64,000 nt of DNA from UBA7957 sp965222695 (GTDB lineage: Bacteria > Pseudomonadota > Gammaproteobacteria > Granulosicoccales > Granulosicoccaceae), in the NCBI GenBank assembly GCA_965222695.1, contig OZ244967.1:2356001-2420000 (forward strand). Reading direction: 5' to 3'. The notes under the pieces were generated by a model. It did no database searches and had not been told where the DNA came from. It saw only the letters and a list, made by a program, of their open reading frames with translations. The position numbers were made by a program, and so were the translations under genes. Numbering within the stretch: position 1 is the first letter of the stretch; the number at the start of each line of letters is the position of its first letter. Shown in pieces: positions 1-9,692 of the stretch.

Positions 1-927
1 ACGGTGCAACGCATGGCCAGACGTCCCGGAGCCCATGAGTTGATCATCGGAGCGACCACTGATGCCATATTCGGTCCGGTCATGGTGTTTGGACAGGGTG
101 GTACGGCTGTTGAGATTATTGCGGATCGTGCTGTGGCCCTGCCGCCGCTAAATCTCAAGCTCGCCAGGGAAATGATGAGGCGCACGCGGGTATTCCGCCT
201 GCTCAAAGGTTACCGTGATCGGGCGGCAGCGGACACGGACGCAATCGAGCGCGTATTGATCAAGGTGTCGCAATTGATTACTGATATCGCGCAGATCTCT
301 TCCATTGATATTAATCCCCTGCTGGCCGATGACCAGGATGTGCTCGCCCTCGATGCGCGTATCGAAGTTTCAAAAAACCACACGCACGGCCCCGCTCGCC
401 TGGCGATACGCCCCTACCCCAAGGAACTCGAAGAAACCATTGAACTGGATGGAAGTGAAATTCTGCTCAGACCGATTCGACCCGAAGACGAACCTGCGCA
501 CAAGGTTTTCTTAGAGAGCCTTAATCCGAAGGATATCCGGTTTCGATTTTTTGGCGCCGTACGCCGGTTTCCCCACAGCCAGCTGGCGCGATTCACCCAG
601 ATCGACTATGACCGCGAGATGGCCTTTATCGCCGAGGACGAAAATGCCGATAACAATCAAACTGTGGGCGTGGTTCGGGCAGTCGCCGATCCGGACAACA
701 TCAAAGCTGAATTCGCTATAGTGGTTGCTTCCGATATCAAAGGCAAAGGACTGGGCCTGGCTATGCTGGAAAAAATGATCCGCTATTGCAGATCGCGCGG
801 CATCGGAATACTGGTGGGTGAAGTACTGGCGGACAATAAGCCGATGCTGGGTCTGGCACGGCATCTGGGGTTTGAACTAAATAACGCCGCGGAAGCGGGT
901 GTAATGACCGTCAGTCTGGAACTCTAA
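1..927 (+). CDS. Acyl-CoA synthetase (NDP-forming)/GNAT fusion, C-terminal part
   Basis: The gene is cut by the left window edge; the frame is open from base 1 and ends in TAA. About the first 120 visible residues look like the end of an ATP-grasp subdomain of an NDP-forming acyl-CoA synthetase, including a glycine-rich FGQGG stretch and the SSIDINPLL segment. After a short linker comes a GNAT acetyltransferase domain from about residue 140, with the acetyl-CoA loop seen as KGKGLG. Proteins with this order in enterobacteria (Pat/YfiQ type) acetylate lysines, for example on acetyl-CoA synthetase. The N-terminal CoA-binding part lies outside the window, so the exact subtype is an inference. The next gene starts about 110 bases downstream and is probably a separate unit. 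Confidence 0.85.
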   Translation, partial: TVQRMARRPGAHELIIGATTDAIFGPVMVFGQGGTAVEIIADRAVALPPLNLKLAREMMRRTRVFRLLKGYRDRAAADTDAIERVLIKVSQLITDIAQISSIDINPLLADDQDVLALDARIEVSKNHTHGPARLAIRPYPKELEETIELDGSEILLRPIRPEDEPAHKVFLESLNPKDIRFRFFGAVRRFPHSQLARFTQIDYDREMAFIAEDENADNNQTVGVVRAVADPDNIKAEFAIVVASDIKGKGLGLAMLEKMIRYCRSRGIGILVGEVLADNKPMLGLARHLGFELNNAAEAGVMTVSLEL

Positions 928-1035
928 AGCTGTTTTCCGGCGGCCGCACTTGAGTCAATCCTCGAACTCGCACCGCCCATGCAGCGGTAAATGTGAATGC
1001 TGATTTCATTCAGCGTATAACGCGATGTGAAGTAT

Positions 1036-3405
1036 ATGACAAAGAAAATTGTCTCTATACTGCTGCTGATCATGCTCACCTGGGTGAGTTCCCTGTTCGC
1101 CGCCAATCAGTTGCCCATTGTCCGCGTTGCAATAGTAACGGACGGACCTTCCGAACGTGTTTCTGCGTTGCGCGCCTTATTTCTGGAGGAAATGCGTAAG
1201 GTAAATCGCGGCGAGTTCGATATTCAGGCACCTGCCGACCTGCAACTTGAGGGTAACCGCACCCTTGCCGGTGTCAGCCGTGCCCTGGATAAGGTTTTGC
1301 AGGATTCACGTACCGATTTGGTTCTCACACTCGGGGCGCTCGGTTCGCACGCGGCTGCACAACGTCGCCATCTGCCTAAGCCCACTGTGTCCCCGCTGGT
1401 TTCAAATCACCGATTGCAAAAGCTACCGTATAAAGACGGTTCCAGTGGTCAAGCCAATCTGAGTTATGTCAGCCTCGAAGTGGATATTTTCAGCGATCTT
1501 GCTGCATTCCGGGAAATTGTACCCTTTACGCAGTTGGCGCTGTTGATTGATGGCGCCATTGCAGAAGCCATCCCGGGTATACAGGATGAAGCGCTCAGAG
1601 CCGCGGATGAATTGGGAATCAGCATCACGGAAGTAAAAGGGGTGGACTCTGCCGACTCAATTTTAACCTCAATTCCGGCAAGTGCCGAGGCGGTTTATGT
1701 CGGCCCGCTGCCGGCGCTGTCAACTATCGAATACGAGCGGCTGGTCGGTGGTCTTATCGAGCGTCGCTTGCCAAGCTTCGCCTTCGAGGGTAAGACGGAA
1801 GTGGCGCGCGGCCTCCTGGTCGGCATTGCCCCCGCAATTCAGATGGACAGGCTGGCCCGCCGCGTAGCGCTTAATGTCCGCCGCATTCTACTCGGCGAGG
1901 CTGCCGCCTCTTTGCCGGTTGCATTCGCCCGCGCAGGAGGATTGGTTATTAATATGCGTACCGCACGCGCCATTGGTTTTTCACCCGGATGGCAGTTGCT
2001 TACCCGCGCTGAGCTGTTACACGAGGAACCGGAAGGTACCGAACCACCGCTGACACTGACCGGTGCGGTACGTGAGGCGGTTGAACTGAATCTCAATTTA
2101 CGTATCGCGCGATCAGGCGTGGTTGCGGGGCGAGAAAACATCGCCCAGGCCCGCTCGGCTCTACTACCGCAGATTGGACTGAGTGGACGCAGTTTACTCA
2201 TCGACGAAGATGACGCGCTTGCAGTTCCAGGCCAATCCGAACTGACCACAAGCGGTTCGATTACGCTTGATCAGATCATCTATTCGGAACCGGCCTGGGC
2301 AAATCTTGCCATACAGGAACGGTTGCAATTGGCACGCGAACATGAGCGTGAACAAGTGCGTCTTGATATTGTGCTTGAAACGACCCAAACCTATCTCGAC
2401 GTACTCAGCGCCAAAACCAATACCCGGGTGCAGAAAGATAATTTGCGACTGTCGCGTTCCAACCTGGAGTTGGCCAAAGGCCGAAGACGTGTGGGAGCCG
2501 CCGGGCCGAGCGAAGTGTTTCGCTGGGAGAGTGAAATCGCGAATGCCAGGCGCGCCGTTGTCGAGGCACAGGCGCAGACACGTGTGGCGGAAATCGCTCT
2601 GAACGCATTGCTCCACAGACCTCTTGAGGAAATAGTCACACCGGTTGAAGTGGGCCTCGATCAGCCGGTTTTGATCACGAGCCAGCAGCAGCTCTTTGAC
2701 TTAATCGATAATCCGGCAAGTTTTTATGTTTTACGAGACTTTATTGTGGAGGATGCAAAAGCCACCGGACCTGAATTACGCCAACTGGATGCGCGGATCC
2801 AGGCCCAGGAACGCTTGCTCAAGTCGGCGAAAAACGCCTACTGGCATCCGACCGTTAATTTGCGGGCCGATCACACAGAAATCTTTGACCGCAGCGGTGA
2901 CAGGGGTCCGGCTCTGTCGGGCGTGGACGATAGCAATACTTCAATCGCCCTTAATCTGTCACTGCCCTTGACAACCGGCGGTGCACGCGGTGCGCAAAAG
3001 GCTAAAGCCTATGAAGAACTGAATGGACTTCGGTTACAACGCCAGGCCACGGGTGAACGTATAGATCAACGTGTCCGGGCGGCCCTGCACATCACGCAAA
3101 GCGCCTATACGGCAATACGTCTGTCGCGCCAGGCGGCGGATGCAGCAGAAAGCAATTTCGTCGTCGTGCGCGATGCCTATTCGCGCGGCACATTGTCCAT
3201 TGTTGATCTGCTCGATGCACAAAATGCAGCCCTGGTAGCCGATCTGCGTGCAGCCACGGCGGTGTATGACTTTATTCGCGCCTTGATGGATGTCGAACGT
3301 GCAGCGGCACGTTTCGACTTTTTCTTAACACCGGAAGATCAGATCAACTGGTTTGCACGCGTAAGCCGTTATTTCGCTGAACGCGGAGTTGCAGTACCGC
3401 GCTGA
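1036..3405 (+). CDS. TolC-family outer membrane efflux protein with N-terminal ABC substrate-binding-like domain
   Basis: This 789-aa protein starts with a clear signal peptide (basic MTKK, then a hydrophobic stretch ending at LFAA). The ATG at 1036 is preferred over the GTG at 1027, which would add only MKY. Residues about 25-310 resemble the periplasmic ABC_sub_bind fold (sugar-binding-like, two lobes). Residues about 340-770 are an outer membrane efflux protein with the usual repeated alpha-helical hairpins, such as the AREN-IAQARSALLPQIGLSG region and the final SRGTLSIVDLLDAQNA segment. A normal TolC homologue is about 450 residues, so the N-terminal domain is a genuine addition. It is first in an efflux operon with HlyD and ABC genes, so it should form the outer membrane exit duct. 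The extra domain may sense or gate substrate; that is inference. Confidence 0.88.
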   Translation: MTKKIVSILLLIMLTWVSSLFAANQLPIVRVAIVTDGPSERVSALRALFLEEMRKVNRGEFDIQAPADLQLEGNRTLAGVSRALDKVLQDSRTDLVLTLGALGSHAAAQRRHLPKPTVSPLVSNHRLQKLPYKDGSSGQANLSYVSLEVDIFSDLAAFREIVPFTQLALLIDGAIAEAIPGIQDEALRAADELGISITEVKGVDSADSILTSIPASAEAVYVGPLPALSTIEYERLVGGLIERRLPSFAFEGKTEVARGLLVGIAPAIQMDRLARRVALNVRRILLGEAAASLPVAFARAGGLVINMRTARAIGFSPGWQLLTRAELLHEEPEGTEPPLTLTGAVREAVELNLNLRIARSGVVAGRENIAQARSALLPQIGLSGRSLLIDEDDALAVPGQSELTTSGSITLDQIIYSEPAWANLAIQERLQLAREHEREQVRLDIVLETTQTYLDVLSAKTNTRVQKDNLRLSRSNLELAKGRRRVGAAGPSEVFRWESEIANARRAVVEAQAQTRVAEIALNALLHRPLEEIVTPVEVGLDQPVLITSQQQLFDLIDNPASFYVLRDFIVEDAKATGPELRQLDARIQAQERLLKSAKNAYWHPTVNLRADHTEIFDRSGDRGPALSGVDDSNTSIALNLSLPLTTGGARGAQKAKAYEELNGLRLQRQATGERIDQRVRAALHITQSAYTAIRLSRQAADAAESNFVVVRDAYSRGTLSIVDLLDAQNAALVADLRAATAVYDFIRALMDVERAAARFDFFLTPEDQINWFARVSRYFAERGVAVPR

Positions 3406-3422
3406 CCACAGGAGACGAAGCG

Positions 3423-4406
3423 GTGACCAAGAGTAAGATTAAGACATTGATTCTCGTCAGTGCCGGGCTCGCAATTCTTGTTGCGCTTGGGTGGCGATAC
3501 TTGCAAAAGCCGACAGTGCCGGAAAATATCGCATCCGGCAACGGCCGCCTGGAAGCGACTCAGGTTGATATCACCACTAAATATCCGGGCCGCCTGGCGC
3601 AAGTGAAGGTCAAGGAAGGCGATGACGTCGAGGCCGGACAGGAATTGGCGAGCATGGATTTGCGCGAATTGAATGCCGAGATGCGGCACGCGCAAGCCCA
3701 GGTTACTCAGGCGCAAAAACAGCGTAGCGCAGCTACGGCGGTAATATCTCAGCGCAAAAGTGAAGTGACGCTGGCGGAAAAAAATCTGGTGCGTGCACGC
3801 GAACTCTACGAAAACCAGAACATTCCTATCGAACAGTTGCAGCGTAACGAAACCGCCGTTCAAACCGCCCGGGCAGCGCATCGGGCAGCCTTGGCGGAAC
3901 TCGCCTTTGCGGACGCCACCATTGACGCCGCACGGGCGCAAGTCGAATCAGTCAGCACGCGCATCGATGAAAGCATACTCAAATCACCGCTCGGCGGACG
4001 GATACTTTACCGTCTGGCGGAACCCGGCGAAGTGCTGCAGGGTGGCGGCAAGGTCCTGACCCTATTGGATCTGACAGACGCCTTTATGACCATTTTTTTA
4101 CCCTCATCACATGCCGGACGCTTACGCATAGGGGACGAGGCGCGAATCGTACTGGATGCAATGCCTGAATATATTATTCCCGCCGAGGTGTCATTCGTGT
4201 CACCCGAAGCACAGTTTACACCCAAGGAAGTTGAGACACGCACGGAGCGTGAAAAACTGGTGTTTCGTGTCAAAGTTCAGATTGATCACGATGTACTCCT
4301 CCAGCACGGTGCGATCATAAAAAGCGGTGTGCCAGGCGTGGCTTATGTGCGGCTCGGCAAGGACGCTGTTTGGCCAGACTCATTACAAGTGCGACTCCCG
4401 CCATGA
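3423..4406 (+). CDS. HlyD/YhiI-type membrane fusion (periplasmic adaptor) protein
   Basis: A 327-aa adaptor protein. It starts with GTG, preceded by AGGAGA at a suitable distance. A single N-terminal membrane anchor spans about residues 7-25. A biotinyl-lipoyl half-motif (GRLAQVKVKEGDDVEAGQ) follows, then a long Ala/Gln/Glu-rich coiled coil (about 75-165), the second lipoyl half (SPLGGRILYRLAEPGEVL) and a beta-barrel domain. It should bridge the inner-membrane ABC exporter and the TolC-like duct. It lies 17 bases after the TolC gene, and its stop overlaps the next start as ATGA, so the genes are translationally coupled. The order matches the E. coli yhiI-rbbA-yhhJ operon. Confidence 0.92.
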   Translation: MTKSKIKTLILVSAGLAILVALGWRYLQKPTVPENIASGNGRLEATQVDITTKYPGRLAQVKVKEGDDVEAGQELASMDLRELNAEMRHAQAQVTQAQKQRSAATAVISQRKSEVTLAEKNLVRARELYENQNIPIEQLQRNETAVQTARAAHRAALAELAFADATIDAARAQVESVSTRIDESILKSPLGGRILYRLAEPGEVLQGGGKVLTLLDLTDAFMTIFLPSSHAGRLRIGDEARIVLDAMPEYIIPAEVSFVSPEAQFTPKEVETRTEREKLVFRVKVQIDHDVLLQHGAIIKSGVPGVAYVRLGKDAVWPDSLQVRLPP

Positions 4407-7135
4407 GCACCCGGGAAGACACAGTAGTTCGTATCTGCGACGTCAGTCATCGCTATCGCAGGATTGATGCCTTACGGGATGTTACACTTGAGGTGCCGTC
4501 TGCCTGTCGGGTCGGCCTGATCGGCCCGGATGGTGTGGGCAAGTCAACCCTGCTGGCACTCATCAGCGGTGCGCGCCGCCTGCAAACCGGCACCGTCGAA
4601 GTATTCGGCGGCGATATGCGGCACTCGTCCTTCCGTAACAGGGTTGCGCCACGCATCGCCTATATGCCGCAGGGCCTGGGCCGCAATCTGTACGCAACTT
4701 TGTCGGTGTTCGACAACGTTGACTATTTTGGAAGATTATTCGGTCAGAGTCGTGCCGAGCGGACACGCCATATCGACGACTTACTGCACAGCACCGGTCT
4801 GGCACCGTTTCGTGATCGCCCGGCAGCAAAATTGTCGGGCGGCATGAAGCAAAAACTGGGTCTGTGCTGTGCGCTCATCCACGATCCCGACCTTCTGGTA
4901 TTGGATGAACCCACCACTGGGGTCGACCCCCTCTCGCGCCGGCAGTTCTGGGAACTGATCGATCGACTGCGTGCCCGCCGCCAAACAATGAGCGTGTTGG
5001 TGGCCACCGCTTACATGGAGGAAGCGGAGCGTTTCGACTGGCTGGTGGCGATGAACAACGGACAGATACTGGCCACCGGGCCACCGGAGGATCTCAAAAC
5101 ACGCACGGATAGTGACAGTCTGGATTCGGCTTTTATCGCCATGCTTCCGGAACATCAGCGTGCCGGGCATCGGGAAGTCAAGGTACCTCCACGCCAATCC
5201 GGAACAGCGGGCGCCGCGGCCATTGAGGCGCAAGGACTGACCATGCGATTCGGCGATTTTACGGCCGTCGACAAGGTGAGTTTTCGCATCGAGCGTGGTG
5301 AGATATTCGGTTTTCTGGGCTCCAACGGTTGCGGAAAGACGACAACCATGAAAATGTTGACCGGCTTGCTGCCACCCACCGCCGGGAGTGCGAAGTTGTT
5401 CGGCCAAACGGTCGATCCGCATGACTTGGATACCCGTAAGCGCGTGGGTTATATGACGCAGGCATTCTCGCTGTACTCGGAACTCACCGTACAGCAGAAC
5501 CTGATGTTACACGCTCGTCTGTTCCATCTTCCGGCCGAGGAGGTGGCACCACGGGTAAGCGATCTGATCAAACGCTTCAATCTTGCCCAGCATACTGATG
5601 CTCTGGCTGCCGAGCTTCCGCTGGGCATTAAGCAGCGTTTGTCGCTGGCGGTTGCAATGGTGCATAAACCGGAGATGCTGATCCTCGACGAGCCCACCTC
5701 AGGGGTCGATCCGGTCGCGCGCGATCAATTCTGGGAACTGTTGCTCGACATTGCCCGCAATCAGGGTGTCACGATTTTTATCTCTACGCATTTTATGAAT
5801 GAAGTCGAGCGCTGCGATCGCATCTCGCTGATGCATGCCGGCAAAGTATTGGCCAGCGACACACCCGAGGCCCTTAAACGCTCACGCGACAACGCCACTC
5901 TGGAAGAAACATTTATCGCCTATCTGGAAGAGGCTAGCGAAACCGAGACACCACAATCACCCCCGGTATCTGTACCTCCATCGCCCACGACGGGCACGCC
6001 GGTTCGCAGAGGATTCGGGCTGCAACGGTTACTCGGCGTGGCACGTCGTGAGACGCTGGAACTGTGGCGCGATCCGATCCGGCTCACTTTCGCATTATTC
6101 GGTTCAGCCTTGCTGATGATTTTATTGGGCTACGGCATGACGTTCGACGTTGACGAGTTACGCTTTGCAACCCTGGATCGTGACCAAACCCCTGAAAGCC
6201 GCGACTATGTGCAAAACATCGCCGGATCACGCTATTTCATCGAACGTCCGCCACTTGCGGATCAGACGCAGCTCGATTTTCGCATGCGTACCGCCGAGTT
6301 GAGCCTGGCAATTGAAATCCCGCCGGGATTCGGTGCGGACCTCAAGCGCGGACGCTCGCCTGAAATCGGCGTGTGGATTGATGGCGCCATGCCGTTTCGT
6401 GCCGAGACAGCACACGGTTATGTGCAAGGCTTGCATTACCAATACCTCAATGATCTTGCAACGCGAAGCGGTGTTACATCGCCGACTGCTGCCGCAGAAA
6501 TTGAAGCAAGATACCGCTATAACCAGGACTTTGAGAGCTTTAACGCTATGGTTCCGGGCACTATGGCCATCCTCTTGGTCCTTATCCCGGCGATGCTGAC
6601 CGCGCTCGGTGTGGTTCGTGAGAAAGAGCTGGGTTCCATCACCAATCTGTATGTTACGCCAATAACCCGTTTGGAATTTCTTCTCGGCAAGCAGCTGCCT
6701 TATGTCGTTATAAGCATGATCGGCTTTTTCGGTTTGATGGTGCTGGCCGTAACCCTGTTCGGCGTGGAATTCAAGGGTAGCTTCACGGCTATCAGTGTTG
6801 GTGCGTTCCTGTATGTGACCGCGACCAGCGGACTGGGCCTGCTGATGTCGACATTCACGCGATCGCAGGTAGCGGCGATCTTCGGCACAGCGATCGCCAC
6901 CATGACACCCGCCTTCGCCTTCTCCGGACTCAATTCCTCGGTATCCGCACTGGAGGGCGGTGCCGCCGTGTTTTCGCAGATCTATCCCACGACCCATTTT
7001 CTGGTGATCAGCCGCGGCACCTTTAGCAAAGCTTTGGGTTTCGGTGATCTCACGCAACAATTCATCGCCCTCGCCATATTTGTGCCGGCTTTGACAATGC
7101 TGTGTGTGGTATTGCTGCGCAAACAGGAGAAATGA
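4403..7135 (+). CDS. ABC transporter fusion: two ATP-binding domains plus ABC-2 permease (RbbA-like)
   Basis: A 910-aa protein starting at the ATG that overlaps the preceding stop (ATGA). ABC domain 1 has Walker A GPDGVGKST near residues 41-49, signature LSGGMKQ near 143 and Walker B LLVLDEPTTGVD. ABC domain 2 has Walker A GSNGCGKTT near 306 and Walker B LILDEPTSGVD. Its signature is replaced by LPLGIKQRL, as in RbbA homologues. From about residue 560 an ABC-2 type permease half follows: one transmembrane helix, a large periplasmic domain, then a cluster of helices at the C-terminus. With the next permease gene it would form a heteromeric exporter for an unidentified substrate, often an organic molecule. 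E. coli RbbA was named for ribosome binding, but the context here fits efflux. Confidence 0.93.
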   Translation: MSTREDTVVRICDVSHRYRRIDALRDVTLEVPSACRVGLIGPDGVGKSTLLALISGARRLQTGTVEVFGGDMRHSSFRNRVAPRIAYMPQGLGRNLYATLSVFDNVDYFGRLFGQSRAERTRHIDDLLHSTGLAPFRDRPAAKLSGGMKQKLGLCCALIHDPDLLVLDEPTTGVDPLSRRQFWELIDRLRARRQTMSVLVATAYMEEAERFDWLVAMNNGQILATGPPEDLKTRTDSDSLDSAFIAMLPEHQRAGHREVKVPPRQSGTAGAAAIEAQGLTMRFGDFTAVDKVSFRIERGEIFGFLGSNGCGKTTTMKMLTGLLPPTAGSAKLFGQTVDPHDLDTRKRVGYMTQAFSLYSELTVQQNLMLHARLFHLPAEEVAPRVSDLIKRFNLAQHTDALAAELPLGIKQRLSLAVAMVHKPEMLILDEPTSGVDPVARDQFWELLLDIARNQGVTIFISTHFMNEVERCDRISLMHAGKVLASDTPEALKRSRDNATLEETFIAYLEEASETETPQSPPVSVPPSPTTGTPVRRGFGLQRLLGVARRETLELWRDPIRLTFALFGSALLMILLGYGMTFDVDELRFATLDRDQTPESRDYVQNIAGSRYFIERPPLADQTQLDFRMRTAELSLAIEIPPGFGADLKRGRSPEIGVWIDGAMPFRAETAHGYVQGLHYQYLNDLATRSGVTSPTAAAEIEARYRYNQDFESFNAMVPGTMAILLVLIPAMLTALGVVREKELGSITNLYVTPITRLEFLLGKQLPYVVISMIGFFGLMVLAVTLFGVEFKGSFTAISVGAFLYVTATSGLGLLMSTFTRSQVAAIFGTAIATMTPAFAFSGLNSSVSALEGGAAVFSQIYPTTHFLVISRGTFSKALGFGDLTQQFIALAIFVPALTMLCVVLLRKQEK

Positions 7136-7137
7136 TC

Positions 7138-8259
7138 ATGCAGCACCTGATGAACATTGTGCAATTAGGGATCAAAGAGATGCGCAGCGTGTGGTTCGAC
7201 AAGATATTATTGTTTTTCCTCATCTGGTCATTCTCTTTCGGTTTGTACGAATCCGCCAACAGCCAATCAACCGAGTTGCGCAATGCTGCCATAGCGGTTG
7301 TAAACGAAGACCGCTCACCTTTGTCATTACGGCTGCTGGATGCGTTGCGGCCACCGGAATTCCTGCCGCCTCAGTTGATTGAATTCAGCGATGTCGATCC
7401 CGGACTGGATGAGGGTCGCTTCACCTTCACCTTACATATTCCTGCGGGATTTCAGCGCGATGTGCTGGCCGGACACAGACCGGCAATTCAACTGAATATA
7501 GACGCCACACGGATGAACGAAGCGTTTATTGGTGCGGGCTACCTGCAAAACATAGTGACTGATGAAGTGACCCGGTTTTTACAAGGCTTTCAAGCCGAAT
7601 CTTCATTGCCGATAGGGCTCGCGGTGCGTATGCAATACAACCCCAACCTGAATGGCGTTTGGTTCTTCGGCGCGATGGAATTGGTCAACAATATTACTTT
7701 TATGTCGATCATACTGGCCGGAGCTGCACTCATACGCGAACGCGAGCATGGCACCATCGAACATTTGTTGGTGATGCCTCTCACACCCTTTCAGGTCATG
7801 GCCGCGAAAATATGGGCCAACGCTTTGGTCGTTCTTACCGTGGCTGGATTATCTCTGTGGATTGTGGTCCAGGGTGCGCTGGCCATGCCGGTTTTGGGTT
7901 CAGTAAGTTTATTTCTGATCGCCGCGATGCTACATCTTTTTTCAACCACCGCACTTGGCATATTGCTGGCGACCGTGGCCCGCTCAATGCCGCAGTTCGC
8001 GCTGCTCATGATATTAATCGTCGTTCCGCTCAATATGCTTTCAGGTAGCAGCGCGCCGACGGAGAGTATGCCGGAAATGGTTCAGGTTGTTATGCTGGCG
8101 GCACCGACCACGCATTTCGTCAGTCTGGCCCAGGCCATCTTGTTCCGAGGTGCCGACCTGTCCGTCGTATGGCCGCAACTGCTCGCTATAGTGATTATAG
8201 GAGTAACCTTTTTTCTGGCGGCATTAGCGCGATTTCGTCATACTGTGGCACTAGCCTGA
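7138..8259 (+). CDS. ABC-2 type efflux permease (YhhJ-like)
   Basis: A permease subunit of about 373 aa. Two ATGs are possible: 7132, which overlaps the upstream stop as ATGA, and 7138. The AGGAGA at 7125-7130 is correctly spaced only for 7138. One N-terminal helix (about residues 20-38) is followed by a periplasmic domain, then five or so helices, including the conserved EREHGTIEHLLVMPL loop between helices 2 and 3. It closes the four-gene efflux operon and pairs with the permease half of the preceding fusion protein. No terminator hairpin is obvious after the TGA. Confidence 0.92.
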   Translation: MQHLMNIVQLGIKEMRSVWFDKILLFFLIWSFSFGLYESANSQSTELRNAAIAVVNEDRSPLSLRLLDALRPPEFLPPQLIEFSDVDPGLDEGRFTFTLHIPAGFQRDVLAGHRPAIQLNIDATRMNEAFIGAGYLQNIVTDEVTRFLQGFQAESSLPIGLAVRMQYNPNLNGVWFFGAMELVNNITFMSIILAGAALIREREHGTIEHLLVMPLTPFQVMAAKIWANALVVLTVAGLSLWIVVQGALAMPVLGSVSLFLIAAMLHLFSTTALGILLATVARSMPQFALLMILIVVPLNMLSGSSAPTESMPEMVQVVMLAAPTTHFVSLAQAILFRGADLSVVWPQLLAIVIIGVTFFLAALARFRHTVALA

Positions 8260-8515
8260 CGGCGCAACACCGATTCGTGTGATTTCGCCGATATTCAGGA
8301 TAGATCAGGCAATCTCGTACCCTATTCGCACTGAACTCATATCGAAGGAAAAATGCAACTCCTGCCACAGCCCCTAGTTCGGAGTAACAGGGGCACAGAA
8401 ATCCACCGGAAAACGACCGCTTTCATTGATAAAGTGGTTTTCCAAGCGGATATCGAATATTCTTGGGTCATTGGCAATACAGACCAAGACATTGCCCCAG
8501 GAGAGACTATACCCA

Positions 8516-9679
8516 ATGTTTGCCCATAGAACCCGCACCCTTAAGAGTTCCTTTATCCGGGATATTCTTGCACTCACCCAGCGCCCGGATGTGATCTCGT
8601 TTGCGGGTGGACTTCCTGATCCTGCCCTCTTTCCCGCCCGGCAACTGCAAGCTTGCTCGGAAGCGATTCACTGTTCATTGGGGGCCGGTCTCTTTCAGTA
8701 CGGCGAAACAGCCGGTTTGGTAGCGCTTCGGGAGTGGATTGGCGAATCGCTAAATCGACCGCGCTTGCCCGCAGAGCAGATACTGATCACCACGGGCGCC
8801 CAGCAAGGGCTGGATCTGGCGTCCCGCTGCTTGATCAACACAGGCGATGATGTTGTGATTGAAGCACCTTCGTACGTCGGCGCACTGCAGGTATTCCGTG
8901 CGGCCGAAGCACAACTGCATGAGATACCCTCCGACCACGAGGGTCCCGATCTGGATCAGTTGGAGATGCTGGCCCGGCAGGGAAAAGTTAAGCTCTTCTA
9001 CACCGTCACTGATTTCCAGAATCCAACCGGGGTCAGTTACGCCGAATCGAGGCGTCGCGCTTTATGCGAACTTGCAGAGAAGTATGGTTTCTGGATTCTT
9101 GAAGATTCACCCTATTCCGCATTGCGTTATAAAGGCACTGACCTGCCAACCCTGCAATCACTGTCACCGGAACGGGTCATACAACTGGGGAGCTTTTCAA
9201 AGATCATCGCCCCGGCACTGAGAACGGGTTGGATAAGCGCACCCCTGCCGGTTATAAAGAGCTGCGAGCGAATGAAGCAAGTCACCGATCTGCACAGCAG
9301 CGGCTATGATCAACAATTGATTCTGGAATTTCTTCAGCGTGATGAGCTACCTGCTCACCTGATAAAGTTGCGATCCGCTTATGGAGCGCGATTGCAACGA
9401 ATGACAACCCTGTTTGAAGAGCAACCCGGTAACCTGGCCCGGGTTAACCGTCCCCAAGGCGGTATGTTTTTATGGGTAAGACTCAACTCAGGCATAGATA
9501 CCATGGAGCTGTTCAAACAGGCCTTACAGCAGAAGGTTGCTTTTGTACCAGGCACCGCCTTCTATAACGAAGGCGGCGTCAGCAATGAGATGCGTCTCAA
9601 CTTTTCAAACAGCCCTGAAGAGCTGATCGATGAAGGCGTGTCCCGGCTGCTGACCCTGATTTACTCTCAAGCCGCTTAG
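8516..9679 (+). CDS. PLP-dependent class I/II aminotransferase (LysN / 2-aminoadipate-type)
   Basis: A 387-aa fold-type I aminotransferase. The ATG at 8516 is chosen because AGGAGAG lies 10 bases upstream, and because MFAHRTRTLKSSFIRDIL is a typical family start; the longer frame from 8426 has no such support. Visible features are the FAGGLPDP N-terminal segment, TTGAQQGLDL, the DFQNPTGV loop that contacts PLP, the LEDSPYSALRY segment, and SFSKIIAPALRTGW, whose Lys should bind PLP. Relatives include 2-aminoadipate and valine-pyruvate aminotransferases and the catalytic domains of MocR regulators, but no DNA-binding domain is present here. The substrate is not decidable. It seems to be monocistronic and ends in TAG. 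Confidence 0.9.
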   Translation: MFAHRTRTLKSSFIRDILALTQRPDVISFAGGLPDPALFPARQLQACSEAIHCSLGAGLFQYGETAGLVALREWIGESLNRPRLPAEQILITTGAQQGLDLASRCLINTGDDVVIEAPSYVGALQVFRAAEAQLHEIPSDHEGPDLDQLEMLARQGKVKLFYTVTDFQNPTGVSYAESRRRALCELAEKYGFWILEDSPYSALRYKGTDLPTLQSLSPERVIQLGSFSKIIAPALRTGWISAPLPVIKSCERMKQVTDLHSSGYDQQLILEFLQRDELPAHLIKLRSAYGARLQRMTTLFEEQPGNLARVNRPQGGMFLWVRLNSGIDTMELFKQALQQKVAFVPGTAFYNEGGVSNEMRLNFSNSPEELIDEGVSRLLTLIYSQAA

Positions 9680-9692
9680 AGGCTGTCGTCAC

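Noticed and set aside
6227..7060. A 277-codon open frame on the minus strand
   Set aside because: It is opposite the permease part of the ABC fusion protein and shows no family features.
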